From: Adiantum capillus-veneris
Lineage: Eukaryota; Streptophyta; Polypodiopsida; Polypodiales; Pteridaceae
Direction of reading: 5' to 3'
Assembly: GCA_014529385.2 (NCBI GenBank)
Contig: CM043957.1
Location: forward strand, 70,056,003-70,120,002
Length of the DNA: 64,000 bases
Part shown: in pieces, positions 41,523 to 53,533 of the stretch
Position numbering within the stretch: the first letter of the stretch is position 1
Layout of the letters: each line of letters starts with the position of its first letter
Position numbers and translations under genes: made by a program
Notes under the pieces: generated by a model
The model's input: the letters and a program-made list of their open reading frames with translations, nothing else
Database searches by the model: none
What the model was told of the DNA's origin: nothing

Positions 41523-42300
41523 ATATGCACATACCCTTCCTTTCAATCACAAAATCATGCAAGTTGCACAAAGCAGTTATGATCCATGTCACATGATTTT
41601 TATCATCTCGATCCCTCCTACTTCGTTCTTTGTGTTCGTCATCATTGTCATTACCAGCATATCCATCGTATCTATCCCGCATTTATCATGATCTCTATGA
41701 GTTCTTTGACCACCGCATGCATGTGGCTATTGTTCCTTGTATATTCATCGTTTCTATCATGGTCTTTGTGTCTTTCATATATTCTCTCGTGCCATTTATC
41801 TCTACCTAGAACTCCAACATCTTGATCGCTCCTGCTCTAGTCTTTGCGCCCATCATCCTTGTCACTATCAATATATCCGTTGTATCTAGCCCTCCAATCA
41901 TCAATGTTTCTATAAGCCCTTCAAACACCGCATCCATGTGGCTATGATCCCTTTGTATATTCATCCTTTCTTTCATGGTCTCTTTGTCTCTCATAGCTTC
42001 TCTCATGCTGATATGTCTACCCCATCTCCATCATCATCATCTCTTTTGCAAATTTTGCTCTATAAATCAATAAACCATGTTGTGATGTAGTGTCAACTTC
42101 ATCAATGCTAGCTAATTCTAAAGCATAGTGAATTTCAATCATCCAATGCTCTTGCAATCTTGTAAAAAGCATGGCGTTCTGTGCAATACAAGGACTTGGG
42201 AGCTTGGAGTAGTGTGCGATGTTACTGATTAAACAATGGCAGCTATTTATGCAATGTGGAGCATGATGTAGCCTCATTTTACAAAAAAATGATTTAGGCC
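41523..42300 (-). pseudogene. RD/RE-rich coding relic with a 215-bp tandem duplication
   Basis: On the minus strand, short frames are rich in Arg, Asp, Glu, His and Lys: RDRYDGYAGNDNDDEHKERS and RRDRDDKN (41488-41682), and DKWHERIYERHKDHDRNDEY in a neighbouring frame. The phrase occurs twice at a period of about 215 bp (41630 and 41845), the second copy more diverged. Such composition is typical of RS/RD domains of RNA-processing proteins, so this may be an exon remnant of a host gene. No splice signals are certain and no element is recognised. 42017-42277 continues with open sequence I cannot name. Confidence 0.4.
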
Positions 42301-42429
42301 AACCAAGTAGGGGGTACCAGTCAGAAGAAATTCAAAAAATACATCATTAATAGCCAAGGGAAAAGGGAAGGGAAATTATGAGGGTGTGAATTTGGAAAGT
42401 GGTTGCTACAGTCGGAAGCCTGGCTACCC

Positions 42430-42610
42430 TGCATAATACCTGAAATAGCACATTGCAAACCATAAAACAGAATAATCGACATACCTGGAAGATCTCGTAC
42501 CACAGAATCGAAGCCGTAAGCAAATAGAGAGAGAGCAAGAGCGAGACAGTGCAACAGCACACGTGTAGGCACACCTCCTAGAGCGGAGTGCTACGCCGGC
42601 ACGGCGAGAG

Positions 42611-42685
<75 letters not shown>

Positions 42686-42953
42686 AGGAGTGGAGACTAA
42701 CACAGACACTAGGTGCAATCTCCCCCCGTCCAAGAGTGACCATTTCCCTCTTGCATGTATTTACTTAAAAGATTTCTTGAATGGTCAAAGTGAGTACAAA
42801 CTGGCCGGCCGGTCATAAATGGCCAAAGCTCATAAAAGAGCACTTGAATAATAAAATGTACAATATATATATTTCCATTCGCATAGTCCTAGATCGGTCC
42901 AGTCTTTTCCACCTGTTAGCTGCAATAAATATTAAAATATCAATTCCATAACA
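42430..42953 (-). repeat. 524-bp direct repeat, copy 1
   Basis: Matches 43855-44377. On the minus strand it starts TGTTATGG and ends ATTATGCA, so it has TG...CA ends like an LTR. It contains a long (GA)n run (42613-42681). The TATATAAAG box seen in copy 2 is mutated here. No flanking target duplication: left flank TACCC, right flank of copy 2 GTGGA. Confidence 0.75.
42613..42681. repeat. (GA)n microsatellite
   Basis: About 34 units within the 524-bp repeat copy 1; copy 2 has only about four. Confidence 0.95.
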
Positions 42954-43854
42954 TACCTCTCCGTTGAAAAGCAACTGTCCTCGGTTGCAAAGATAAGAAA
43001 TCTGCAAACGATACTTGTCAAAAACAGTGATTAGAAGTCTGTGTAAAAAAAAAACATATAGTAAAAATAATGAAACCAAACAACATTGCTTATGCCTGTC
43101 GTCATCCACATACTACCTATTCTAGTGTCCCATACCACTAGAATAAGCAGTATATGTCATACCCTGATGAATCAGGATATCATTGGTCACACTCATCATC
43201 ATCATAAGCAATTCTCATCAATCTCAAATCCAATTCCATAGATATTGTCGCGACAGAAAAGCATCATATACCAATTCCAAATCCAAATCCAAATATCTGC
43301 CAACATATACCCATTTCAAATCCAAAATCCAAATATCCTTTATTTAGTATACCCAGGTACAAAATCATACCAGTTACAGTGGTGGCCAGCCATTGCAGCA
43401 TGATTTTGTGAGCGGTGTTGCCTAAATCGATGAATCTACACCAATAAGACGTGCTGCCTAAATCAATGAATCTGCATTTGATATTGTTTAAAAATCATGA
43501 ATCTGCAATTTATCAATGTGCTACCTAAATTGGCGGATCTGCACCAAGATGACTATCTACACAATGCCTAAATCGGCAAATCTGTGTGTCTGTGACCGAT
43601 GGACTAGGCGAGGCATAAAAATATAACATGTATCACACGTGTAAGACCAATGTGGAGCATTTTTGAGTAAGAGGATATTTACAAACTGTTGTTTACTATC
43701 CCAGAGCATCTTAGCTCACATGAGTAGCTACATAGCTTATTGACAAATTAAGAATTATTTCCAATACAATGAGAAGCCATGACCTGAGCAGTGTACAATA
43801 TTCATCTTAGAACACAATGGAGAGAAATGAAATATGGAAAGAGGAATGATGCCC
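42954..43854. other. Spacer between the 524-bp repeats
   Basis: About 900 bp without a gene. It holds four degenerate copies of a CCTAAATCGGCGAATCTGCA-like phrase (near 43422, 43449, 43527 and 43567) and a run of CAAATCCAAAT units (43275-43335). If the repeats are LTRs this would be the interior of a short non-autonomous element, but no PBS is evident. Confidence 0.55.
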
Positions 43855-44377
43855 TGCATAATACCTGAAATAGCACACTGCAAACCATAAAACAGAATAA
43901 TTGACATACCTGGTAGATCTCGTAGCACATAATCGAAGCCGTAAGCGAACAGAGAGAGCACAAGTGCGAGACAACGCAATAGCGCATGTGTAGACGCACC
44001 TCCTAGAGCGGAGTGCTACGTCGGCACGACGAGAGACAGCGCAATAGCGCACGTGCAGACGCACCTCCTAGAGCGGAGTGCTACGCCGGCACAACGAGAG
44101 AGAGAAGAGAGGAGAGGAGAATAACACAGACACTGGGTGCAATCTTCCCCCGTGCAAGAGTGACCATTTCCCTCTTGCACGTATTTACTTTATATATTTC
44201 TTGAATGGTTAAAGTGAGCACAAACTGGCCGGCCGGTCATAAATGGCCAAAGTTCATAAAGGAGCACTTGAATAATAAAATGTACAATATATATATTTCC
44301 ATTCACACAGGCCTAGCTCGGTCCAGTCTTTTCCCCCTGTTAGCTGCAATAAATATTAAAATATCAATTCCATAATA
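43855..44377 (-). repeat. 524-bp direct repeat, copy 2
   Basis: Partner of 42430-42953. On the minus strand it shows TATATAAAG (44188-44196), a CT-rich stretch, then a possible splice donor CTACCAG/GTATGTC. A 67-bp internal duplication, with CACCTCCTAGAGCGGAGTG twice near 43998-44085, replaces the long (GA)n of copy 1. It could be an LTR or the duplicated promoter and first exon of a gene. Confidence 0.7.
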
Positions 44378-44381
44378 GTGG

Positions 44382-44518
44382 ATCTCTTTCTACCAACACA
44401 CATGGAGGAAGACTAAGTGTGGAAGCTTATGAAGCGGCTGCCATGCCATATATCTCGCTCCCTCTCTCTCTTCACGTGGCATATATGAACAACAAGGAAG
44501 GGGCAGGGCCGTGCAAGC

Positions 44519-44593
<75 letters not shown>

Positions 44594-45093
44594 ACGGCCT
44601 TTTTCCTTGCATTGCAGCTCTAGGGTTTCCTCCCTCCTTGCCTCCCCCTGGGCGAGGGCGGCCCTGTGGGGGGGAGGGGGGGTTAGCTAACAGCCAAGCC
44701 CTGCGACCAAGCCAAGACAGCCTTCAACACTACTCCGCCTTGCGCTCTAGCCAAGAAATCCTTTAGCTCTACCTTCTGCCCTTGCACGCTTGCTGGCATA
44801 TAGATCCAGTCCCCATAAAAGTCCTGCTGCCCTACGTCCTAATGCAAAACTTCTATTAAAGCTTCATCCCCTGCTAGTCGCAGTGCTGACGGCCAAATGC
44901 ACGCGTTCCCAATGCCGCTGCCTACGTCCCCAGTGTCGCTACTTTCAACCCTACCCTCATCAAACCACGTGCTCACAGAGTCTCTCCTTGGAGATTTGAA
45001 TTCAAGTTTTTCTAACCGAGACCAAGTGTAACCCAAGGGTCACACAATCCTCCCAACTTGAAGGTTTGAGTTCAAGTAGCCCATTTAGACCAT
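44382..45093 (+). other. Region upstream of the LINE-like ORF, with (TG)n
   Basis: (TG)n of about 35 units at 44521-44591, then a C-rich, GC-rich stretch (44600-44780) that resembles a LINE 5' UTR in composition. The 115-aa frame across the repeat is not a gene. GTCTCTCCTTGGAGATTTGAATTCAAG and a similar phrase near 45050-45080 form a weak internal repeat. Confidence 0.45.
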
Positions 45094-45121
45094 TCATTGT
45101 GGCAAAGTGAAGGAAGCCCCA

Positions 45122-45861
45122 ATGTCTTCCTTTGGCACCCCGATCTCACGCAAGAGCTTTGTCATGGTGGCTGCCGCACCAAGAAAGGATCCGGTCGGCG
45201 GGCGCCAAGAAGCAAGGATTACCGCCCTCGAGGCCCAGGTCCAAGAACTCATTGGAGAGAATAAGAAACTCAAGCAACGCTTACTTAAGCTAGAAGTAGA
45301 GAGCCAAGCTCTACTCGCAAAAGCCAAAGGTGTTGAAGACTCCCTTACCGAGGCCGTCAAGGCAGTGAAAGAAGCCATGAAGAGACACACAAGAAGATTG
45401 ACACCAAGATACAGGCATTCTTACAAGAATGCTGACTACAAGAATCCCTTAGTCTTAAGGTCAGGGTTGGCGGACTTCAATCAACTGGTGCACCAGCAAG
45501 GATACTCTTGAAGAAGCAATCGACAAGCTTAGACATTCTTCAACCTCTCAACATCAAGCGTGAAACCTTTTCTTGGGTCAACGACACACATAAACATGTG
45601 CCGCCCAAGCATTGTATTCTCACCTTCAAGGACAAAGAAGAACGAATAAAGCTACTATGCCAATCCCGCCTCCTCAAGGGAACAACTTTTTGGATCGCTG
45701 AAGAATTGACGACAAATCAACTCAAAGTTAAAGCAAGCGAGCTGAAGAAGGTACATGAAGCCCACAAACAAGGTAAATGGGCAGTCTACCGAGGTGGTAA
45801 AGCCATCATCCAGGAGTTTCTAAATCCCAAATTGCCTCTCCCCACAACTGACCCCCCCTAG
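45122..45861 (+). pseudogene. LINE-ORF1-like protein with coiled coil, one frameshift
   Basis: It starts at ATG 45122. Residues about 25-85 form a clear heptad pattern (ITALEAQVQELIGENKKLKQ, RLLKLEVESQALL). A shift near 45375-45385 moves the frame to IDTKIQAFLQEC, stop, LQESLSLKVRVGGL, then ILTFKDKEERIKLLCQSRLL, TTFWIAEELTTNQLKVKASE, KVHEAHKQGKWAVYRGGKAI. Coiled coil followed by an RNA-binding-like half with K-x-A-x(n)-G-K-W-x-V is the plan of L1-type ORF1 proteins. ORF2 is not found downstream, so this is at most a half-LINE. A host coiled-coil gene is the alternative. Confidence 0.5.
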
Positions 45862-46623
45862 ATTCGGTTTTCCCCTTTTGTTTTTACCCTCCTGATGGAC
45901 CCTCAATCCTTAACTGGTATGTAATGTAACGTCATCTTTTGTCTAGATGAAACTGTTGTAATGTTTTCGTTTTTGGTCCCATGGGTTATATATGACCTCT
46001 GTGGATGATAATTCTGTGTGTGTGTGTATGTGGCTGCAACACAAGAGAAAAGCTACATATCAAAATGCAACAAGAATCTACGCTTAGGGTGAGGATGGAG
46101 GAAACGGCGAGGAGAGGTGGAGGTAGGAGGAGCACGGTAGGAGGGTGCAGACAGCAAGAGGAGGAGGTAGGGGGGTGCTCGCGATAGCATTGGAGCCGTT
46201 TAAGGGGTTGCACTACAATCCTCGCGATGGCAAGGAGTGCGACTTAGGAGAGAGCAAGAAGTAGGAGCCAATTTTATTTGGCACTTCTGTTGCTTTCCTC
46301 ACAAATTATCGCCAAAACATCAAAATTGCTAATTAGTAATAATTATGAAAGCCTGTGTGTAAAGAAGGAAAAAAACAGTGAAGCCCTTCTGCTTTTCCCA
46401 CACTTATGGCATCGTCTCTCGATCTGCTGCAGGCTTTCCTAGCCTGCCTTCGCGCTCTACTTTGTTCTGCGTCCGATTTTACACGCCGGGAAGTTCATGT
46501 CTGATCGCTAGCGCGAGCGAGAGAGAGAATTCCCATCCATCGACACACAGGGGAAGAGCCCCAATCAGATACATTTTGGGTAGCCCAAATCCAATTTCCA
46601 CAGTGTTGACTATTGGCTTGGCT
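45862..46623. other. 3' end of LINE-like unit and gene-upstream region
   Basis: 45862-46013 looks like a 3' UTR ending GATGATAATTC before a short (TG)n (46014-46029). 46080-46190 is purine-rich with GGAGG repeats. 46300-46623 would be promoter and 5' leader of the exon at 46624; it is GC-richer and contains a (GC/GA) run near 46510-46530. I see no certain TATA box. Confidence 0.45.
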
Positions 46624-46758
46624 ATGGCATCAGAAGAAGAAGGGGGAGGTCTCACCTTCTCCTTAGATGTGGGCAGCCATGGGGCCACGGTCCTTCGAAA
46701 CAATATCCTGAACAAGCTTTCAGAGTTCATGGGAAGCTACACCGATGATGTTCTTGCT
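46624..46758 (+). CDS. Probable first exon of a CCCH/Nab2-type RNA-binding protein gene
   Basis: ATG followed by 45 codons: MASEEEGGGLTFSLDVGSHG, then ATVLRNNILNKLSEFMGSYT and DDVLA, directly followed by GTGAGTG, a good plant splice donor (GT at 46759), in phase 0. The helix L-x-x-x-I-x-x-K-L-x-E-x-M-G-x-Y-T-D-D-x-L resembles the N-terminus of plant CCCH zinc-finger proteins related to Nab2/ZC3H14, where EYVxVL follows in the next exon. I recognise this by pattern only. No downstream exon is visible, so the gene is either carried on by a long intron or cut by later insertions. Confidence 0.55.
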
Positions 46759-49538
<2,780 letters not shown>

Positions 49539-50556
49539 TGTCACGTGACACATCCAACCCTATGTGTTCGTGGACAAGCTACAGCATGATCAGGGTTCAG
49601 TCAATCCAGTCAGTCTCGATTAGAAGTGATCTGGCACTTTTGTGAGTCTATTCGTAGACCGTGCATGCCCAGTCACTTAGTGTAGATGCATATCCTCTGG
49701 TTGCACATAGCATGATCATCAATATTCCCATTAGAATCCTTCAGGGGAATTTTTCAGTGCATTTAACCTATTTTACCTATTTTTGGTATTTTTCACTTAT
49801 TAATTTAAGTGACTTTCCAACAAAAGTAGTTAGGGTAATTTTGCTAAGAAAATATATAAGCAAACCAAAGTTAGCACTAAATGGAAGAAGAGGCAACAAG
49901 AGCCAAGCTTAGGAGGCAACTTCTCACAAGAACCTTGGTGGATTCTCTCCAAGCAAGATCCCAAGCCTTGGCGTTTCTCCTAGCAGCATACCTAGTGTTT
50001 TCTTCATCTAGCACTATCGCCAACAGTATCCAATCACTAGCGTTTTTGCATAAGATTTGCTTCGCCAACAATACCCAGCACCTAGCGTTTTTGCAAGAGA
50101 GGACCTAGCGTTTTTGCAAGGATCAACCACTGCTAGCGTATTTGGTCATCAGCTCCATTGGCGTTTTTGGACAACAATAGAAAGATTGCAGATTTCAGCC
50201 CTTAGGTCGACTTCGTCATCATTGTCGTCATCGTCGACATATCCTAGACTTGCATCAGTCTCATGCATTCCATTTGTACCAGATTGTGCAATCATAAGTA
50301 GACCAATCTCGCTGACGAGAGTGGGGCCTTCAGAGGAGGGTTTTACGACGTCTCTGGTGTCGTATCTCTCTTCTCTCTCTATCTCTCAGTCTCATACACT
50401 TGCACGCACAGTGTCCATTCACTTTGTTTGTGATCACAGCATTCTCTCATTAAGAACGGAAGGCTCTACCTTCCATAAGAACAAAAGGAACCTTGAGCAC
50501 CGTTCGGAGCACTCATCTTGAGCAAAGCGCAAACATTCATTCCGCTGCACCTAACA
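49539..50556 (+). repeat. Element N 5' LTR (1018 bp)
   Basis: TGTCACGTGACA...CCTAACA. The first 12 bases are a perfect palindrome around the CACGTG core. It contains at least five copies of a TAGCGTTTTTGCA-like phrase (50038-50170), a degenerate minisatellite. Confidence 0.93.
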
Positions 50557-50557
50557 T

Positions 50558-50569
50558 TGGTATCAGAGC
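50558..50569 (+). other. Element N primer-binding site
   Basis: TGGTATCAGAGC, initiator-Met tRNA type, one base after the LTR end. Confidence 0.93.
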
Positions 50570-51154
50570 TTTGGCAGTGTTTTGTATCACTCGAGGAAAG
50601 AACCACAAGAATCACAAGAACTTTTTTTGCTTGTTGCGGTCGCACGAACCCAAGTTCGCTTAGGCGTGTCGATTCCTAATCGTGTTTTTGAAGAGTGACA
50701 GGAATCCCAAGAAAGAAGGGCTTGTCCAGCCTCCCCTTGTGTCTCTTTTCACTCATTGAGAGCGGACCGTGCACTTAGCGGCCGACCAATCGACGTGAGG
50801 TGAGAAACAGAAACCTTGGTGTGAGCGCAAGGCTGCCAAGGGGTGCGCCCACAGAAAGGAGTAGAACTTGGGTGAAGAGAAGATCCTTCTCAAACACGGT
50901 TTGCAAGCGAAAGAAAACCTCAAGAACCTCAAGAACCCAAGACCCCCAAGAACCCAAGTTCCTCGTGAACTTAAGAACCCAAGACCACAAGAACCCACAA
51001 GAACCCACGACTTCAGATGGTCATCACTCGAAGTGGAATGGATACTTCACTTGGAGGTGATGAGCATGAGAGAGGCGAAGAATAATTTTCCCCACCAGTA
51101 GGTTTTTCCAACCCTCCCCCTTTCCCATTTACGTCAAGGATTGCACTAACTCTT
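50570..51154 (+). other. Element N leader
   Basis: 585 bp between PBS and the first ATG of the long frame. It includes a short array of AAGAACCCAAGA-like units (50925-51010). Small ORFs here look like chance. A packaging signal would be expected in this part. Confidence 0.5.
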
Positions 51155-51775
51155 ATGGAGGCTTTGAAGCAGTTGTTTCTGGAAAGAAAGTTAGAACGCG
51201 AAGAAAGAGAAGCAGAAAGAAAGGCCTATGAAGAAGAAATGGCTGCCATAGATCGTGAATATGAAGAAAGCATTGCAGCCATAGAGCGTAAGTACGACTT
51301 GGAAGACAAAGAAAGACAAGCCAAATTGGATCACGAGATCAAAGAAAGTCAAGCAGAATTTGATCGCGAGAACAAAGCCATCAAAGAAAAGAGCGACCAA
51401 CACATGAAAGAGTTCTTGCGACTCTTTTCTCAAGTGCAGACACAGATGCAAGAGATTCAGGAGAAGGAGACTCTCTCAGTCTCTTCTTCTCCAAAGCATG
51501 ACACACAGGATTTGCATGATTATGAGAAGCATGATGATGATTTGATTGACAATGATAAGCATGATGATTTGGATGATAATGATGAGCATGATGATTTGCA
51601 TGATCAAGATGTGATTTCTCACAAGCATGATGAGTTGCATGAAGAAGACGTGATTGTTCACAAGGATGATGAGTTAGTTGATGCTTTTTCTAGCGAAGCT
51701 AAACTCGTTGCAGATTCGATCAATCACGAAGGATTGATCTTGGCTCTCGAGCTTAGGGCCAAAGAACCCTTATAG
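51155..51775 (+). CDS. Element N ORF, part 1: coiled coil and His-Asp repeats (206 aa)
   Basis: MEALKQLFLERKLEREEREA opens a long, highly charged helix (residues 1-105) with heptad character, e.g. EEEMAAIDREYEESIAAIER. Residues about 120-180 are an acidic repeat built on KHDDL/EHDDLHD/KHDELHEED. No known domain. It is the first frame after the leader, where Gag would stand, so a particle or RNA-binding role is possible but unproven; no zinc knuckle or capsid motif is seen. It ends TAG (51773-51775), and the same frame is open again to 52522. Confidence 0.7.
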   Translation: MEALKQLFLERKLEREEREAERKAYEEEMAAIDREYEESIAAIERKYDLEDKERQAKLDHEIKESQAEFDRENKAIKEKSDQHMKEFLRLFSQVQTQMQEIQEKETLSVSSSPKHDTQDLHDYEKHDDDLIDNDKHDDLDDNDEHDDLHDQDVISHKHDELHEEDVIVHKDDELVDAFSSEAKLVADSINHEGLILALELRAKEPL

Positions 51776-52522
51776 GAAGTATTATGTGTTCGCATGATTC
51801 ATATGCACGCATTGTACGAGTGTTTCATTCGTGATCGTTTCCTGTATCTTAGTCAGCATCTTTATGTGATCCCTTTTCCTAGGCATGACATATTGTACGT
51901 TGAGCACGTTTTAGTCATGAATGAGCACGAATGTATGCGGATTGTTCATGAAAAGCTAAAAAGTATGTATGTAAGGAAGTCACATTCCAGGTCTCTTCCT
52001 TGGCACGACACAGTTGTAGAAAGAGCACATGAAAGTATGAGCACCAAGCATGGGCATTTCCGTTGTGAATTGCCACAATTGATTGCTTTAGATCATAAGA
52101 GAAAGATTCGATCTCATTGTTTGCGTGTGTGTGGTGAACTGTTTGGCACTCCGTCTCTTTGTTCATCTACATTGCATGCACAGTCTTTGAGGAAGACAAG
52201 ATTTTTTCCACTCACTTTACATGGAATAGGTATGTTCATGTTTTTGTGTTGGAAGTGGTTTCAGGAATTTTCAGCCATGGAGATTCTTGAAGAAGAAAGA
52301 AGCATGACTCTAGACGACGTTGAAGCATGGAAGGAGCCACACAAGACTTTGTGTCGCTTTCGGCGCGGCCCAAAGAAGCAAGCGTTGGAGACCTTTATGA
52401 AGTTCAAGTACCGCACGACCCACACATCAGAGTGGGCTGGCGAAGACTTCCTTCTAGGATTCTGGATGCTATTGGTGATCTCCCTCGACGCCATACAGTT
52501 CGGTACCAGTACCTCACTTTGA
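51776..52522 (+). CDS. Element N ORF, part 2 (same frame after TAG)
   Basis: Open for 242 codons from ATG 51794, and open back to the TAG at 51775 in the frame of part 1. Sequence includes FLYLSQHLYVIPFPRHDILY, HECMRIVHEKLKSMYVRKSH, CELPQLIALDHKRKIRSHCL. It ends 3 bp before the PPT. No motif recognised. From about 52330 an overlapping frame (PSRILDAIGDLPRRHTVRYQ) also looks protein-like and could be the true end after a shift. Either TAG read-through makes a 455-codon product, or TAG is a mutation. Confidence 0.6.
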   Translation, partial: EVLCVRMIHMHALYECFIRDRFLYLSQHLYVIPFPRHDILYVEHVLVMNEHECMRIVHEKLKSMYVRKSHSRSLPWHDTVVERAHESMSTKHGHFRCELPQLIALDHKRKIRSHCLRVCGELFGTPSLCSSTLHAQSLRKTRFFPLTLHGIGMFMFLCWKWFQEFSAMEILEEERSMTLDDVEAWKEPHKTLCRFRRGPKKQALETFMKFKYRTTHTSEWAGEDFLLGFWMLLVISLDAIQFGTSTSL

Positions 52523-52533
52523 AAAGGAGGGGA
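52521..52533 (+). other. Element N poly-purine tract
   Basis: GAAAAGGAGGGGA directly before the 3' LTR start TGTCACG. Confidence 0.88.
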
Positions 52534-53533
52534 TGTCACGTGACACATCCAACCCTATGTGTCCGTGGACAAGCTACAGCATGATCAGGGTTCAATCAGT
52601 CCAATCAGTCTAGATTAGAAGTGATCTGGCACTTTTGTGAGTCTATTCGTAGACCGTGCATGCCCAGTCACTTAGTGTAGATGCATATCCTCTGGTTGCA
52701 CACAGCATGATCATTAGTATTCCCATCAGAATCCTTCAGGGAAAATTTTCAGTGCATTTAACCTATTTTTGGTATTTTTCACTTATTAATTTAAGTGACT
52801 TTCCAACAAAAGTAGGTAGGGCAATGTTGCTTAGAAAATATATAAGCAAACGAAAGTTAGCACTAAATGGCAGAAGAGGCAACGGGAGCAAAGCTCAGTA
52901 GGCAACTTCTCATAAGAACCATGGTGGATTCCCTCCAAGCAAGATCCCAAGCCTTGGCGTTTCTCCAAGCAGCATACCTAGCGTTTTCTTCATCTAGCAC
53001 TATCGCCTGCAGTACCTAGTCACTAGTGTTTTTGCATCAGATTTGCATCGCCAACAGTACCCAGCACCTAGCGTTTTTGCAAGACAGGACCTAGCGTTTT
53101 TGCAAGGATCAACCATTGCTAGCGTTTTTGGTCATCAACTCCATTGGCGTTTTTGGACAACAGTAGAAAGATTGCAGATTTAGGCCCTTAGGTCGACTTC
53201 GTCATCATCGTCGACATAGCCTAGGCTTGCATCAGTCTCATGCATTCCATTTGTACCAGATTGTGCAATCATAAGTAGACCACTCTCGCCGACGAGAGTG
53301 GGGCTTTCGGAGGAGGGTTTTACAACGTCTCTGGTGTCATATCTCTCTTCTCTCTCTATCTCTCAGTCTCATACACTTGCACGCACAGTGTCCATTCACT
53401 TTGTTTGTGATTATAGCATTCTCTCATTAAGAATGGAAGGCTCTACCTTTCATAAGAACAAAAGGAACCTTGAGCACAGTTTGGAGCACTCATCCTGAGC
53501 AAAGCGCAAACATTCATTCCGTTGCACCTAACA
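52534..53533 (+). repeat. Element N 3' LTR (1000 bp)
   Basis: Partner of 49539-50556, with substitutions and a few short indels. It keeps the 12-bp terminal palindrome. Confidence 0.93.

Larger units (their letters stand above)
49539..53533 (+). mobile_element. Element N: complete non-autonomous LTR retrotransposon
   Basis: Plus-strand element of 4.0 kb with two LTRs of about 1.0 kb, an iMet PBS one base after the 5' LTR, a PPT before the 3' LTR and near-matching 5-bp flanks (CCTAT at 49534-49538, CCTAC at 53534-53538). The 2-kb interior carries one coding frame interrupted by a single TAG (51155-52522). No protease, RT, RNase H, integrase or zinc knuckle is visible. It is larger than TRIM elements and codes for a protein, so it must use enzymes from another family. 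Confidence 0.9.

Noticed and set aside
50557-50575. TTGGTATCAGAGCTTTGG as part of a tRNA gene.
   Set aside because: Only the primer-complementary end is present next to an LTR; no cloverleaf.
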